Origin: Sphingobium yanoikuyae
Lineage (GTDB): Bacteria; Pseudomonadota; Alphaproteobacteria; Sphingomonadales; Sphingomonadaceae
Direction of reading: 5' to 3'
Length of the DNA stretch: 64,000 nucleotides
NCBI RefSeq assembly: GCF_013001025.1
Contig: NZ_CP053021.1
Span: 2,187,501 to 2,251,500, forward strand
Below, in pieces: positions 51,180 to 60,587 of this stretch (within the stretch, counting starts at the first letter, position 1; every line of letters begins with the position of its first letter). The notes under the pieces were generated by a model. It was not told the DNA's origin. It made no database searches and saw only the letters and a program-made list of their open reading frames with translations. A program made the position numbers and the translations under genes.

Positions 51180-52397
51180 TCAAGCCCCGGTCAGGCTTTG
51201 CAGCTGCAGGATCGGCAGCAGGATGGACAGGATGATGACGGCGACGATGCCGCCCATCAATATGATGATGATCGGCTCCAGCATGGCGAGCGCGGCCGAG
51301 GTGAAGGCGTCGAACTCGCGCTCCAGATAATCGGCCGCGCGTTCCAGCATCGTGTCGAGCCGCCCGGCACTCTCGCCGCTCGCCGCCAGATAGACCAGCA
51401 ACGGGGGAAACACCCCTGCCCGCTTCAACGCCGCCGACAGGCTGCCACCGCCCCGGATCGCCTCGACAATCTCGTCCGACGCCTTGCGCAGCACCCGATT
51501 ATGCACCGTGTTGGCGGTCAGCGACAGCCCCTCCATCAGCGGCAGCCGGCTCGCCACCATGGTCGAGAGCGTGCGCGCCATCCGCGCGGCGTGCAGGTCG
51601 CGGATCAGCCGGCCCAGCACCGGCAGGCCCAGCAGCATCGCGTCGAAGCGAAAGCGGAAGCTGTCGATCTTGAGCGCGCGCCAGAAGCCGAAGGCGCCAA
51701 GCCCGATCAGGATCAGCAACAACCACCAATAGCCCGCCAGAAAGGCGGAAATGCCCATCACCATGCGCGTGAGCAACGGCAATTGCTGCCCCACCGTGTC
51801 GAACTGCTCAACCACCTTGGGCACGACGAAGATCATCAGCGCCGCGACCACGAACACGGCAAAGGTCGCCAGCACGGAAGGATAGGCGATCGCGGTCAGC
51901 ACCTTGGAGCGCATGATCGCCTGCCGCTCCATCAGTTCCGACAGACGCTCCATGATGGTCGGCAGGCTACCCGAGCTTTCGCCGGCCGACACCATCGCAC
52001 GATAGAGGGCGGGAAAGCTTTTCGGCTCCGCGCCCAGCGCATCGGCCAGCCGCCGTCCCTCCAGCACGCCCGAATGGACCTTGCCGACGATCGCGCGGAC
52101 ATGATCCTGCTCGCTCTGCCGGCTGATCGTGCGCAGCGATTCCTCCAGCGGGCTCACCTGGATCAGGGTCGACAACTGCCGGGTGAAGAGCGTCAGTTCC
52201 TTGGCCGACAGCTTGGGCGCGCGCAGCGACAGGCCGGCCCGCTTGCGCGCGACTGACACCGCGCCCGGCTCCAGCCGGACGACGAACAGCTTGCGCGCAT
52301 CCAGCTTGACCCGCGCCTCGTCCAGGCTGTCCGCTTTGACGCTGCCCTTGCGTTCCTTGCCCGCCGGGTCGATCGCGACATAGTCGAAATCAGCCAT
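51180..52397 (-). CDS. gspF: Type II secretion inner-membrane platform protein F
   Basis: A 405-residue polytopic protein with two GspF/PilC domains: TLFTRQLSTLIQVSPLEESL and MARTLSTMVASRLPLMEGLS begin the repeats, and three long membrane helices are visible. It couples GspE to pseudopilus assembly. ATG 52397 begins MADFDYVAIDPAGKERKG, the family N-terminus, and overlaps gspE by 8 bases. Confidence 0.95.
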   Translation of the reverse strand: MADFDYVAIDPAGKERKGSVKADSLDEARVKLDARKLFVVRLEPGAVSVARKRAGLSLRAPKLSAKELTLFTRQLSTLIQVSPLEESLRTISRQSEQDHVRAIVGKVHSGVLEGRRLADALGAEPKSFPALYRAMVSAGESSGSLPTIMERLSELMERQAIMRSKVLTAIAYPSVLATFAVFVVAALMIFVVPKVVEQFDTVGQQLPLLTRMVMGISAFLAGYWWLLLILIGLGAFGFWRALKIDSFRFRFDAMLLGLPVLGRLIRDLHAARMARTLSTMVASRLPLMEGLSLTANTVHNRVLRKASDEIVEAIRGGGSLSAALKRAGVFPPLLVYLAASGESAGRLDTMLERAADYLEREFDAFTSAALAMLEPIIIILMGGIVAVIILSILLPILQLQSLTGA

Positions 52398-53931
52398 CGG
52401 CAATGGTTTCCACCTCGGTCGCATCGCGGCGCGACACGCGGATCGCTTCCTCGGCCGTGGTCTGGCCGTCGCGCACCAGCGCGCGCGCGGCCGACCCCAG
52501 GTTCGGCGCGTTCAGGAAGGCATGACGGGCGATCAGCGACTCGTCGCCGCCATCGTTGATCAGGCGGCGGATCGTGTCGTCGACGCGGATCGCCTCGAAC
52601 ACGCCGATCCGGCCCTTATAGCCGGTGCCATTGCATTCGTCGCAGCCACGCGCCCGGTAGATGATCGTGCCGGGGTCAAAGCCCAGCAGCGCGCTTGCCG
52701 ACTTGTCGGCCTGCACCGGCTCGCGGCAATGCTGGCACAGCCGCCGCACCAGCCGCTGGGCGACGACGGCGCGCAGCGTCGAGGCAAGCAGGAAGGGTTC
52801 GACCCGCATGTCGCGCATACGGGTGATCGCGCCGACCGCGTCATTGGTGTGGACGGTGGACAGCACGAGATGACCGGTCAGCGAGGCCTGCACCGCGATC
52901 TCGGCGGTCTCGCGGTCACGGATTTCGCCCACCATCACCACGTCCGGATCCTGCCGCAAAATCGCGCGCAAGCCGGCGGCAAAGGTCAGCCCGACCTTGG
53001 CATTGACCTGGGTCTGGCCCACGCCCTCCATCGCATATTCGACCGGGTCTTCGACGGTCAGGATATTGCGGCTGCCATCGTTCAGATTGCGCAGGCCGGC
53101 ATAGAGCGTCGTGGTCTTGCCCGAACCGGTCGGCCCGGTGACCAGGATGATGCCGTTGGGCTCGCTCAGCCCCTCGCGGAAGATGCGGTCGGGCGCGCCG
53201 GTCATGCCCAGCAGGTCGAGCGTGATGCCGGCATTTTCCTTGTCCAGGATACGCAGCACCACCCGCTCGCCCGCCCGGCTCGGCAGGGTCGATACGCGCA
53301 CGTCGAGCAGCTTGCCGCCCAAGGTCAGGCCGATACGGCCATCCTGCGGCACGCGCCGTTCGGCAATGTCGAGCCGCGCCATCACCTTGATGCGGCTGAC
53401 CACCACCGGCGCGACATGCGGCGGCATGCGCAGCGTCTCACGCAGCACGCCGTCCACGCGCATCCGCACGATCAGGCCCGTCTCATAGGGTTCGATATGA
53501 ATGTCCGACACGCCCTGGCGCGCGGCCTCGGCAATGATGCCATTGATCAGGCGGATCGCCGGCGCGTCGTCTGCGCTATCGAGCAGATCGTCGGCGGTCG
53601 GAATGTCGGCGGCCAATATGTCCAGCTCGTCCGCGCCGACGTCGATCGACCCGGCCATGGCGGCGGCGCTGCCCTCCATCGCATAATGATCGGACAGATG
53701 CCGGTCGAACTGCGGCGCTTCGACGAAGCGCACGTCGAAGCTGCGGGCGAGATGACGGCGCACCTCCAGCAGCACGCGCGGATCACTGCCCTCGCGCACC
53801 GCGATCGACAGTCGCTCGCCATCCTGCGGCAACATCACCACGCCATGCTTGCGGGCAAAGCCATAGGGGATATCGACGGGCCGTGGCGGAAGAACCGACG
53901 GCATTACCGTCACATGCTCCTGTTCGCTCAC
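52390..53931 (-). CDS. gspE: Type II secretion ATPase E
   Basis: A 513-residue cytoplasmic ATPase. The N1E/N2E regions precede the nucleotide-binding core with Walker A GPTGSGKT (residues 266-273), Asp box DIHIEPYETG, Walker B VGEIRDRETAEIA and His box GHLVLSTVHTND. The four-Cys zinc domain (CQHCREP ... CDECNGTGYKG) is intact. It drives the pseudopilus through GspF and GspL. It overlaps gspD by 4 bases. Confidence 0.97.
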   Translation of the reverse strand: MSEQEHVTVMPSVLPPRPVDIPYGFARKHGVVMLPQDGERLSIAVREGSDPRVLLEVRRHLARSFDVRFVEAPQFDRHLSDHYAMEGSAAAMAGSIDVGADELDILAADIPTADDLLDSADDAPAIRLINGIIAEAARQGVSDIHIEPYETGLIVRMRVDGVLRETLRMPPHVAPVVVSRIKVMARLDIAERRVPQDGRIGLTLGGKLLDVRVSTLPSRAGERVVLRILDKENAGITLDLLGMTGAPDRIFREGLSEPNGIILVTGPTGSGKTTTLYAGLRNLNDGSRNILTVEDPVEYAMEGVGQTQVNAKVGLTFAAGLRAILRQDPDVVMVGEIRDRETAEIAVQASLTGHLVLSTVHTNDAVGAITRMRDMRVEPFLLASTLRAVVAQRLVRRLCQHCREPVQADKSASALLGFDPGTIIYRARGCDECNGTGYKGRIGVFEAIRVDDTIRRLINDGGDESLIARHAFLNAPNLGSAARALVRDGQTTAEEAIRVSRRDATEVETIADG

Positions 53932-56174
53932 TTCTGCTCTCCGCTTGGCGGCAGGTCGACCGGGCGGACGACGCCGCTCGACTGCCGCACCGTGGGTTCG
54001 ATGACCTGGACCTGTCCCGGTGCCGGCGATGTCGCCGGCGCGGCGGCACCGGCCTGCGGCTCGACCAGCATGTCGCCGGGCTGCGGCGCGATCGGCGGCT
54101 GCGCGCCCATATAGTCGCGCACCAGCTCGTCGATGGTCGGCTCGCTGTCGGGGCTGCGCTGCAACTGCATGCCGCGCACATAGCCATAGCGCTGCTGGGT
54201 CAGGCGTTGCGCATCTTCCTTGGTGCGCAGGATGGTCGGCCGGATGAAGACCATGAGGTTGGTCTTGGTCCGGCTCTTGCTGCGCGACTTGAACAGCTCG
54301 CCAATGCCCGGAATGTCGGACAGCAGCGGGATGCGCTCGATCGTCTTGCGCTCATTATCGTCCAGCAGGCCGCCCAGCGCCAGGATTTCGCCGTCATCGA
54401 CCGTGACCGTGGTCTCGATCTCGCGCTTGTTGATGATCAGGTCGCTGCTCGAATTGCTGACCGGGCCGGCCACGCTCGACACTTCCTGCTTCAGGAACAG
54501 CTTGATCGCCCCGCCGGTGTTGATCTGCGGCTTCACCTCTAGCTTGATGCCGACATCCTGGCGCTGGACGGTGCGGAACTGGTTGTCGAAATTCTGGCTC
54601 AGTGCCTCGCCGGTGGTCACCGGCACCTGCTGGCCGACCAGGATCGACGCCTTCTGATTGTCCAGCGTCATCACCGAAGGCGTCGACAGCAGGTTGCTCT
54701 CGGTATCCGACTTCACCGCATTGATGATCGCGCCGAAAATGCCGTTCTTGCCGATCTGCGTGCCCAGGCCCCCGACGATGCCGGTCGCGCTGGCCAGGCT
54801 GTCGACTGCCGCCTGGGTCAGGCTGCTGGCCAGGTCGCTGTTGGTCTGCGTTTCGGTCGTCGTGGTCGTGCCGTCGGCCGCCACCACCGTCGTCTTGGTG
54901 GTGCCCAGCTTGGTCGCGCCATAGGCACCGGCAATGGTGATCAGGCTGGGCGAGGCATTGCTGTAATTGGTCGCGGCAAAGCCGGTCGATGTGCTGCCGA
55001 GCAGGAACTGCACGCCCAGCTTCTTGGCCGCCGCATCGCTGATCTCGACGATGATCGCCTCCACCAGCACCTGCTCGCGGCGGGTGTCGATCTGGCGGAT
55101 GGTCTCGCCCAGCATGCGCTGCACGTCGCTGTTGGCGGCAACGATGATCGCATTGGCGCCTTCATAGCGGGTGACGATCGCCGGGCCGCGGGTCGAAATG
55201 CCGCTGCCGCTTGATCCGGTCGAGGCTGCCGCGACCGGCGCCGCCGCCGCGCTGGCCGGGGCCGCACCGCCGCCAGCACCGCCGCTGGCACCAGCCGCCG
55301 GGACCGACGAGGTAACGGGCGAGCTGCTCGACTGGCCGATCAGCTGCTGCAACACTGGCAACAGCTTCTCCGCATCGGCATGTTCCAGCCAGTAAACGCG
55401 GATTTCCGTGCCGCTCGCCGCCTGACGATCCAGCTCGCGCGCCATATTGGCCAGGCGCGTGACGGTGTTCACATCGCCGCGAATGGCGATCGCATTGCTG
55501 CTGTCGATCGGCACCACGCTGGCGGCCGCCGGCGCGCCATTCTCGCCGCCGCCACTTTGCACCAGCGCCTGCAGCGATGTCGCGATCTCGCGCGCGCCGG
55601 CATTTTTCAGCATCACCATCTGGGTCGAGCTGGTGTCGCGATCGACCCGCGCAATCACCTGACGGATGCGCGCGACATTGTCGGCATAGTCGGCGACGAC
55701 GATGCTGTTGCCGGCGCGATTGGCCGTGACCGTGCCTTCCTTGCTGATCAGCGGGCGCAGCGTTTCCAGCACGCTCGCCGCGTCGACTGAGCGCAGGCGG
55801 AAGACTTCTGTGACGAAGCTGTTGCGGGTCGCTGCCCGGCCCACCGCGCTGGGCTGGCCGGCCGCGCCGTCCGCCGGCTGGATGCGATAGGCGCCACCGG
55901 GCGCCGGCACCGCGACCAGGCCATTGGCGCGCAGCGTCGACAGCACGATCTCGAAATATTCCGACTTGGACAGCGGCCGGTCGGTCACCACCGACACCTT
56001 GCCCTGCACCCGGTTGTCGATGATGAAGGTGCGGCCGGTGACGCGCGCGGCATCCTGGATGAAGGCGCGGATATCGGCATCGCGCACATTCAGCGTCTGC
56101 TGCGCATAACCGGGGACCGGGGCAGCCAGGACCAGCGCGAGCGCGGCGGAATATTTGAGGATATGTCTGGTCAT
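53928..56174 (-). CDS. gspD: Type II secretion outer-membrane secretin D
   Basis: A 748-residue secretin. The signal peptide ends PGYAQ; N0-N3 domains follow (NVRDADIRAFIQDAARVTG; STLRANGLVAVP; VVADYADNVARIRQVI). A Ser/Ala/Gly-rich linker sits near residues 285-335 inside N3, and the secretin barrel shows VPVTTGEALSQNF and ALGGLLDDNERKTIERIPLLSDIPGIGELF. The C-terminal tail is Pro/Gln rich, perhaps a pilotin-binding or flexible end. It overlaps gspC by 4 bases and gspE by 4 bases. Confidence 0.97.
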   Translation of the reverse strand: MTRHILKYSAALALVLAAPVPGYAQQTLNVRDADIRAFIQDAARVTGRTFIIDNRVQGKVSVVTDRPLSKSEYFEIVLSTLRANGLVAVPAPGGAYRIQPADGAAGQPSAVGRAATRNSFVTEVFRLRSVDAASVLETLRPLISKEGTVTANRAGNSIVVADYADNVARIRQVIARVDRDTSSTQMVMLKNAGAREIATSLQALVQSGGGENGAPAAASVVPIDSSNAIAIRGDVNTVTRLANMARELDRQAASGTEIRVYWLEHADAEKLLPVLQQLIGQSSSSPVTSSVPAAGASGGAGGGAAPASAAAAPVAAASTGSSGSGISTRGPAIVTRYEGANAIIVAANSDVQRMLGETIRQIDTRREQVLVEAIIVEISDAAAKKLGVQFLLGSTSTGFAATNYSNASPSLITIAGAYGATKLGTTKTTVVAADGTTTTTETQTNSDLASSLTQAAVDSLASATGIVGGLGTQIGKNGIFGAIINAVKSDTESNLLSTPSVMTLDNQKASILVGQQVPVTTGEALSQNFDNQFRTVQRQDVGIKLEVKPQINTGGAIKLFLKQEVSSVAGPVSNSSSDLIINKREIETTVTVDDGEILALGGLLDDNERKTIERIPLLSDIPGIGELFKSRSKSRTKTNLMVFIRPTILRTKEDAQRLTQQRYGYVRGMQLQRSPDSEPTIDELVRDYMGAQPPIAPQPGDMLVEPQAGAAAPATSPAPGQVQVIEPTVRQSSGVVRPVDLPPSGEQK

Positions 56175-57031
56175 TGGCCTTGCAATATCAGGTTGATCGG
56201 CACGGTGACGGCGCCGCGCTCCACGGTCAGGGACAGGCGTGCGCCGGGCACGATCTGGTTCTGCAATGATGCCAGGTCACCGGCCGATCCGATCGGCTGG
56301 CCGTTGATCTGGGTCACGATGTCGCCGGCCTGGAAACCGGCATTCTGAAAGCCCGGCCCCTTGGGGCTCAGCACCAGCCCCGTCACCCGGCCATTCTGGG
56401 TGCGCGGGGAAAAGCCGATGTCGCGCTTCACCGCATCGGCGCTCGGCGCATCGCGGCCCGGCACCGGCGAGGGCGCGCCTTCGCCCGGCGCCATATCCCC
56501 CTCGGGCGCGCCGCCCGGTCCACCGGCCGGCCCACCGGCCGCTGACGCCGGCTGGGACTGGTCGAGGAACACCTGCTCCTCCGCCCCGCCGCGATCGATC
56601 GTCACATGGTCGAACAATACCGCCTTGAGCACCACGCCGGGCATGATCTCGTCGCCCACGGCATAGCTGTTCTGGATGCCGTCGGGCGTCGCCAGGATCG
56701 CCGATCCCTGCCCCGTCCCCTCGTTCAGCCGCACGCCATAGAGCGTCAGCGCCAGCGAAGTGACGACGCCATTGCCCGCCTGCTGCGCGCCGGTGCGGAA
56801 AAAGGGATCGAAACTGGCGAACAGCGCCTGCCGCGCACTGGCGGAAAGCACCTGCGCCTGGCGCCCTTCCCAGGGGCCGAAGGCGCCGACCGGCGTCAGC
56901 AACACCCACACCAGCCGGGCGAGCTGCAATGCCAGCACTGCCAGCAACAGCTTCTCGACCAGCCCCAGCCAGTCGACCGGCCGCGCATAGCGCCGCCACC
57001 CTTGCAACTTGTCGCCGAACGGCACACGCAT
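56171..57031 (-). CDS. gspC: Type II secretion protein C
   Basis: A 286-residue bitopic protein linking the inner-membrane platform to the secretin. One span (LLLAVLALQLARLVWVLL) is followed by the HR domain (SLALTLYGVRLNEGTGQGSAIL), a Pro/Gly/Ala linker (about residues 165-190) and a C-terminal PDZ domain (GFQNAGFQAGDIVTQINGQPIG), which often chooses substrates. It is the first gene of the 13-gene operon. Confidence 0.93.
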   Translation of the reverse strand: MRVPFGDKLQGWRRYARPVDWLGLVEKLLLAVLALQLARLVWVLLTPVGAFGPWEGRQAQVLSASARQALFASFDPFFRTGAQQAGNGVVTSLALTLYGVRLNEGTGQGSAILATPDGIQNSYAVGDEIMPGVVLKAVLFDHVTIDRGGAEEQVFLDQSQPASAAGGPAGGPGGAPEGDMAPGEGAPSPVPGRDAPSADAVKRDIGFSPRTQNGRVTGLVLSPKGPGFQNAGFQAGDIVTQINGQPIGSAGDLASLQNQIVPGARLSLTVERGAVTVPINLILQGQ

Positions 57032-57088
57032 GAGCCGAAATGTCCCCCTTGGTTCGCCCGCCTGCTAGGCAACTCTTCTTACTGCCAG

Positions 57089-57117
57089 ATGACGTTTATG
57101 TTACCATAATATGACAG
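57089..57117 (-). promoter_or_regulatory. Possible Pho box upstream of gspC
   Basis: On the minus strand, CTGTCAT, TGGTAAC and ACGTCAT follow each other at exact 11-base steps with AT-rich linkers (ATTA, ATAA). The first heptamer is a perfect PhoB half site, the third matches 5 of 7, and the middle is weak. It lies 58-86 bases before the gspC ATG in a divergent promoter region. Confidence 0.4.
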
Positions 57118-57209
57118 GTAGCAATGGGGCCGCGACGATGCTTGCATTTCGCAGGGTCAACGATAGCTAGGGCCACGGAAACCGGCCTGCAGCGCCGTCA
57201 TTCGCGGAA

Positions 57210-57875
57210 ATGCCCATGACCTTGTCCGACCCGATCCTGTCACCGCCCGCCGCACCCGACGCCGATCCGGCCTGGATCGCCAGCCATCCGCGCGTCCAGC
57301 GGGTGCCCAGCAAGGATCTCACCCTCTTCATCCAGCGTGATTTCCTGAGTCTTGACGAATGCGCGCAGGTGATCGCGCGGATCGATGCGGACCGTCGCCC
57401 CTCGACCATCGCCGACGCCAATGGTGACGGCTATTTCCGCACCAGCGAGACCTGCGACCTCGACCATGGCGACCCGTTCGTCGCCGCCATCAACGCCCGC
57501 CTCGACGGTTTTGCCGGCATCGCCACCCAATATGGCGAACCGATCCAGGGCCAGCGCTATGGCGTCGGCCAGGAATTCAAGGCGCATACCGATTATTTCG
57601 AACCCAAGGGCGCGGACTATGACAGATTCTGCGCGGTCGCGGGTAACCGCACCTGGACCTTGATGGTCTATCTCAACGAACCGGCCGCCGGTGGCGCCAC
57701 CCGCTTCACGAAGATCGGCAAGACGGTGCAGCCCGAAACCGGCAAGCTGCTCGCCTGGAACAACCGCATCACCCCGGATCGCTTCAACCCCGCCAGCCTC
57801 CACCACGGCATGAAGGTCCGCAGCGGCGTCAAGCATGTCATCACCAAATGGTATCGCGAACGCCCCTGGGGCTGA
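57210..57875 (+). CDS. 2-oxoglutarate/Fe(II) oxygenase, prolyl 4-hydroxylase-like
   Basis: A 221-residue dioxygenase of the P4H alpha family. The iron ligands are the HxD of FKAHTDYFEP (about residues 128-137) and a distal His in LHHGMKVRSGVKHVITKWYRE, where the Lys of GVKHVITKW is the 2-oxoglutarate anchor. The motif set YLNEPAAGGATRF and PETGKLLAWNN is typical. Substrate may be a protein prolyl or free residue. It is divergent from the secretion operon. Confidence 0.9.
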   Translation: MPMTLSDPILSPPAAPDADPAWIASHPRVQRVPSKDLTLFIQRDFLSLDECAQVIARIDADRRPSTIADANGDGYFRTSETCDLDHGDPFVAAINARLDGFAGIATQYGEPIQGQRYGVGQEFKAHTDYFEPKGADYDRFCAVAGNRTWTLMVYLNEPAAGGATRFTKIGKTVQPETGKLLAWNNRITPDRFNPASLHHGMKVRSGVKHVITKWYRERPWG

Positions 57876-58016
57876 AGGCGATGCCCCAGGCGGCGCACAT
57901 ATTTCAGCCGCGCTGAGTGATTTGCCGCCAGCGGGGTGGGCGTTCGCAACGTCCGCCCCGCAAGGCAACTATGACACCGCCCCGCGCCTGGTGCGCAGGG
58001 CGGGGCCCTTCTCCCG

Positions 58017-60146
58017 TCAGAAGTCGACCGTGGCCGAGAGCCAGAGGCGGCGCCCTTCCTGGTTGATCGAATAGGCCGGGGTCCAGGCGGTCACATTGGC
58101 CGCAGTCTGATAGGGCACATAGACCGCATAGTCGGTGTCGAGGATGTTGTAGAGCGTCGCCGACAGGCGGAAGGCCGGCGCGATCTGGTAGGAACCGCCC
58201 AGGTGGAAGACTTCATAGCTGCGGAAGTCGCCCACGGCCGTCTGCTGGACATTGGCGCCGCGATAACGGCTCGACCGCACTTCCGCCCGTGCCCAGACGC
58301 TGGTCTTGTCGCCCAGCTTCCAGCGCAGATTGCCGTTCAGCATATGCTTGGGCATGCCGATCAGCGGCAGCCCCTCTTCCGCGCCGCTCAGCTGCTCGGT
58401 CTCGGTATAGGTATAGTTGGCCGTCAGCGACAGGGTGGAGGTCAGGGCGAAACGGGTTGCCACCTCGACGCCGCGGGTGCGGGCCTTGTCGATGTTGATC
58501 GACTGGCTGAACATCTCGACATTGGGGAAATTGCCGACATCGACGCAGCCCGGCAGGTTGGGCGCGGCCGAGAACTGGCAATTGGGCACCCCCGGCCCGC
58601 TGGCGATCTTGTCGGTGAAGTCATTGTTGAACAGGGTGACATTGCCGCTGAAGAAGCCGTCGCCGTCATAATAGAGGCCCGCTTCATAGCTGGTGCTGGT
58701 TTCCGGCGTCAGGCCCGGCGATCCCAGCAGCGGCACCCGCCCCTGACTGCCGAAGCCGATGATGCCCTCGGCAATCTGTTCGACGCGTGGCGTCTTGAAA
58801 CCGCGGCTGACACCGCCCTTCAGGGTCAGCACATCATTGATGTTCCACACCGCATAGGCGCGCGGCGACCATTTGTCGCCGAAGGTCGAGTGATTGTCGT
58901 AGCGCGCGCCGCCGGTGATGTTGAAGCCGTCGACGACGGTCAGCGTCGCTTCGGCAAAGCCCGCCCATTGGGTGAACTTGAACGGCTCGGGGGCCACGCC
59001 CTCGACCATCCGCGCCTTCCAATATTGGCCGCCGACGGTGAAGGCCAGCGCGCCCGCCTTGCCGGCAAAGCGGGAATCGATGATGTCGTTGCGCGCCTCC
59101 AGCGTGCGCGGGCTGCCCGGCACCGCGCCCGGCGTGCCATTGGGGATCAGGCGGCCGATCGTCTCGGTCTCGTTGCGGGTCAGGGTGGTGTCGAGCTGGC
59201 CGAAGCCCATGCGCCAGCTGTGCGCGATCACATAATTGCTGCGATTGAACCGCTGTTCGGGGGCATAGCCGCCCGATCCCAGCGTGCCCAATTGGCCCCG
59301 GCTATTGTCATAGCTTTGTTCGTTGCGATCATATTCGAACCACAGGTCATGATCGGCATGGGGCGTCAGCGTCAGCCGGCCGCCATAATTATAGATGTCC
59401 GATTCCACCGGGTTGCGGCCCAAGGTCAGCGCCGGATCGCCGGGGATCTCGATATCGGAGCCGGCGCGGTGGAAGACGCTGCCACGCAGGGTCAGGCCGG
59501 CCAGCCCCTTGATGATCGGCCCCTGGGCAAAGCCGTTGACCGACTGGATATTGCCGAAGCGATCATCGCCCTGGATCGTGCTTTCGGCGCTGGCGGTGCC
59601 GACCCAGCGATCGCCGACCTTGCGGGTGATGATGTTGACGACGCCGCCCATCGCATCCGAGCCGTAGAGGGTGGACATCGGGCCGCGCACCACCTCGATC
59701 CGGTCGATCGCGGAGAAGGGTGGCAAGAAGCTGGTGGAGGTTTCGCCAAAGCCGTTGGGCGTGACGCCGCCGGGCGCATTCTGGCGCCGGCCGTCGATCA
59801 GCACCAGCGTATAGTCGCTGGGCATGCCGCGGATCGAGATGTTGAGGCCGCCGGTCTTGCCCGCTTCGCCGCCGACATCGACGCCCTGCACATCCTGCAG
59901 TGCTTCGGCCAGGCTGCCGAACCGCTTTTCCTGCAATTCCTCGCGGCCCAGCACGGTGATGCTGGCCGGCGCCTCGATGATATTCTGTTCATAGCCGGCC
60001 GCGGTGACGACGATCGCGCTCGACTGCGCATCGGCGTCGGCATCGGGCGCCTGCGCCTGGGCGGCGACGGGCAGTGCGAGCGCACCGATCAGGGCAGCGC
60101 CCGCCAGCAGATGGGCACGCGGCGAGAAGATTGCAGGAAATGGCAT
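58017..60146 (-). CDS. TonB-dependent siderophore-type receptor (FepA/CirA group)
   Basis: A 709-residue outer-membrane receptor. The signal peptide ends VAAQAQA; TonB box SSAIVVTAAGYEQNI; plug motifs ASITVLGREELQEKRFGSL, LVLIDGRRQ and IDRIEVVRGPMSTLYGSDAM. The barrel contains a Cys pair (VPNCQFSAAPNLPGCVDVG), common in catecholate receptors, and ends LWLSATVDF. It is preceded by a Fur-like palindrome. After the stop a GC stem (GCCCCGC/GCGGGGC, about 57990-58010) has no T tract. Confidence 0.9.
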   Translation of the reverse strand: MPFPAIFSPRAHLLAGAALIGALALPVAAQAQAPDADADAQSSAIVVTAAGYEQNIIEAPASITVLGREELQEKRFGSLAEALQDVQGVDVGGEAGKTGGLNISIRGMPSDYTLVLIDGRRQNAPGGVTPNGFGETSTSFLPPFSAIDRIEVVRGPMSTLYGSDAMGGVVNIITRKVGDRWVGTASAESTIQGDDRFGNIQSVNGFAQGPIIKGLAGLTLRGSVFHRAGSDIEIPGDPALTLGRNPVESDIYNYGGRLTLTPHADHDLWFEYDRNEQSYDNSRGQLGTLGSGGYAPEQRFNRSNYVIAHSWRMGFGQLDTTLTRNETETIGRLIPNGTPGAVPGSPRTLEARNDIIDSRFAGKAGALAFTVGGQYWKARMVEGVAPEPFKFTQWAGFAEATLTVVDGFNITGGARYDNHSTFGDKWSPRAYAVWNINDVLTLKGGVSRGFKTPRVEQIAEGIIGFGSQGRVPLLGSPGLTPETSTSYEAGLYYDGDGFFSGNVTLFNNDFTDKIASGPGVPNCQFSAAPNLPGCVDVGNFPNVEMFSQSINIDKARTRGVEVATRFALTSTLSLTANYTYTETEQLSGAEEGLPLIGMPKHMLNGNLRWKLGDKTSVWARAEVRSSRYRGANVQQTAVGDFRSYEVFHLGGSYQIAPAFRLSATLYNILDTDYAVYVPYQTAANVTAWTPAYSINQEGRRLWLSATVDF

Positions 60147-60170
60147 TTCAGACCCCCATTGAAATAATAG

Positions 60171-60185
60171 TGCGACTTAGTCGCA
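60171..60185 (-). promoter_or_regulatory. Fur-box-like palindrome before the siderophore-type receptor
   Basis: TGCGACTTAGTCGCA is a perfect 7-1-7 inverted repeat, 25 bases upstream of the receptor ATG, with AT-rich flanks. The spacing and TGCGA...TCGCA arms match iron-regulator sites before many proteobacterial receptors. Confidence 0.6.
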
Positions 60186-60356
60186 TTAGAATTTCACGGG
60201 CTGATGTGGAGGAAGAAGGTGGCGGTCAATCAATGATGATATGCCCAGCCGCCTGCGCAACAATTTCTCACAATCGCGACACCGGCGGAGCGCAGGCCTT
60301 TTCTTTACGGGACATGTTGGAGCCGCCTGGGCAACATAGGAAGGGTTGCAGACATC
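60186..60356. other. Intergenic stretch between the receptor and acnB
   Basis: The left part is the receptor promoter region; a GGAAGGG motif at about 60339 precedes the coupled ORF below. No RNA gene or terminator is seen. Confidence 0.4.
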
Positions 60357-60587
60357 ATGGTGGCACCCAATATCCGCTTCGACACTCGTCCGCCGCTACG
60401 GATCGCCGCCGCTCCCCGCGCAGCGAGCGCCGGGGCGATCCGGATCGGTGCATCCGGGCCTATCGGGCAGCTTGCAAGCCGGGCGATCTTGGCCTACGCG
60501 CGACCCGTCACCGCCCCAGGTCGGTCCATAAAGCCGTCCGGTGGTGCCACGCCCGGATTCATACACTTTATGGCATTGGATTTATAA
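60357..60587 (+). CDS. Possible coupled upstream ORF of acnB
   Basis: A 76-codon frame (begins MVAPNIRFDTRPPLRIAAA) ends in TAA whose last A is the first base of the acnB ATG (TAATG). It has a purine site GGAAGGG some 12 bases before its ATG. The product is Arg/Ala-rich with no known domain. Chance frames of this length are common at this G+C; the exact junction is the only argument, together with the lack of a good ribosome site for acnB itself. Confidence 0.3.
   Translation: MVAPNIRFDTRPPLRIAAAPRAASAGAIRIGASGPIGQLASRAILAYARPVTAPGRSIKPSGGATPGFIHFMALDL

Noticed and set aside
57990..58012. GC stem after the siderophore-type receptor considered as a terminator
   Set aside because: No T tract follows on the minus strand.
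58203..60167. A 654-codon plus-strand frame across the siderophore-type receptor
   Set aside because: The real receptor lies on the minus strand with signal peptide, TonB box and terminal Phe.
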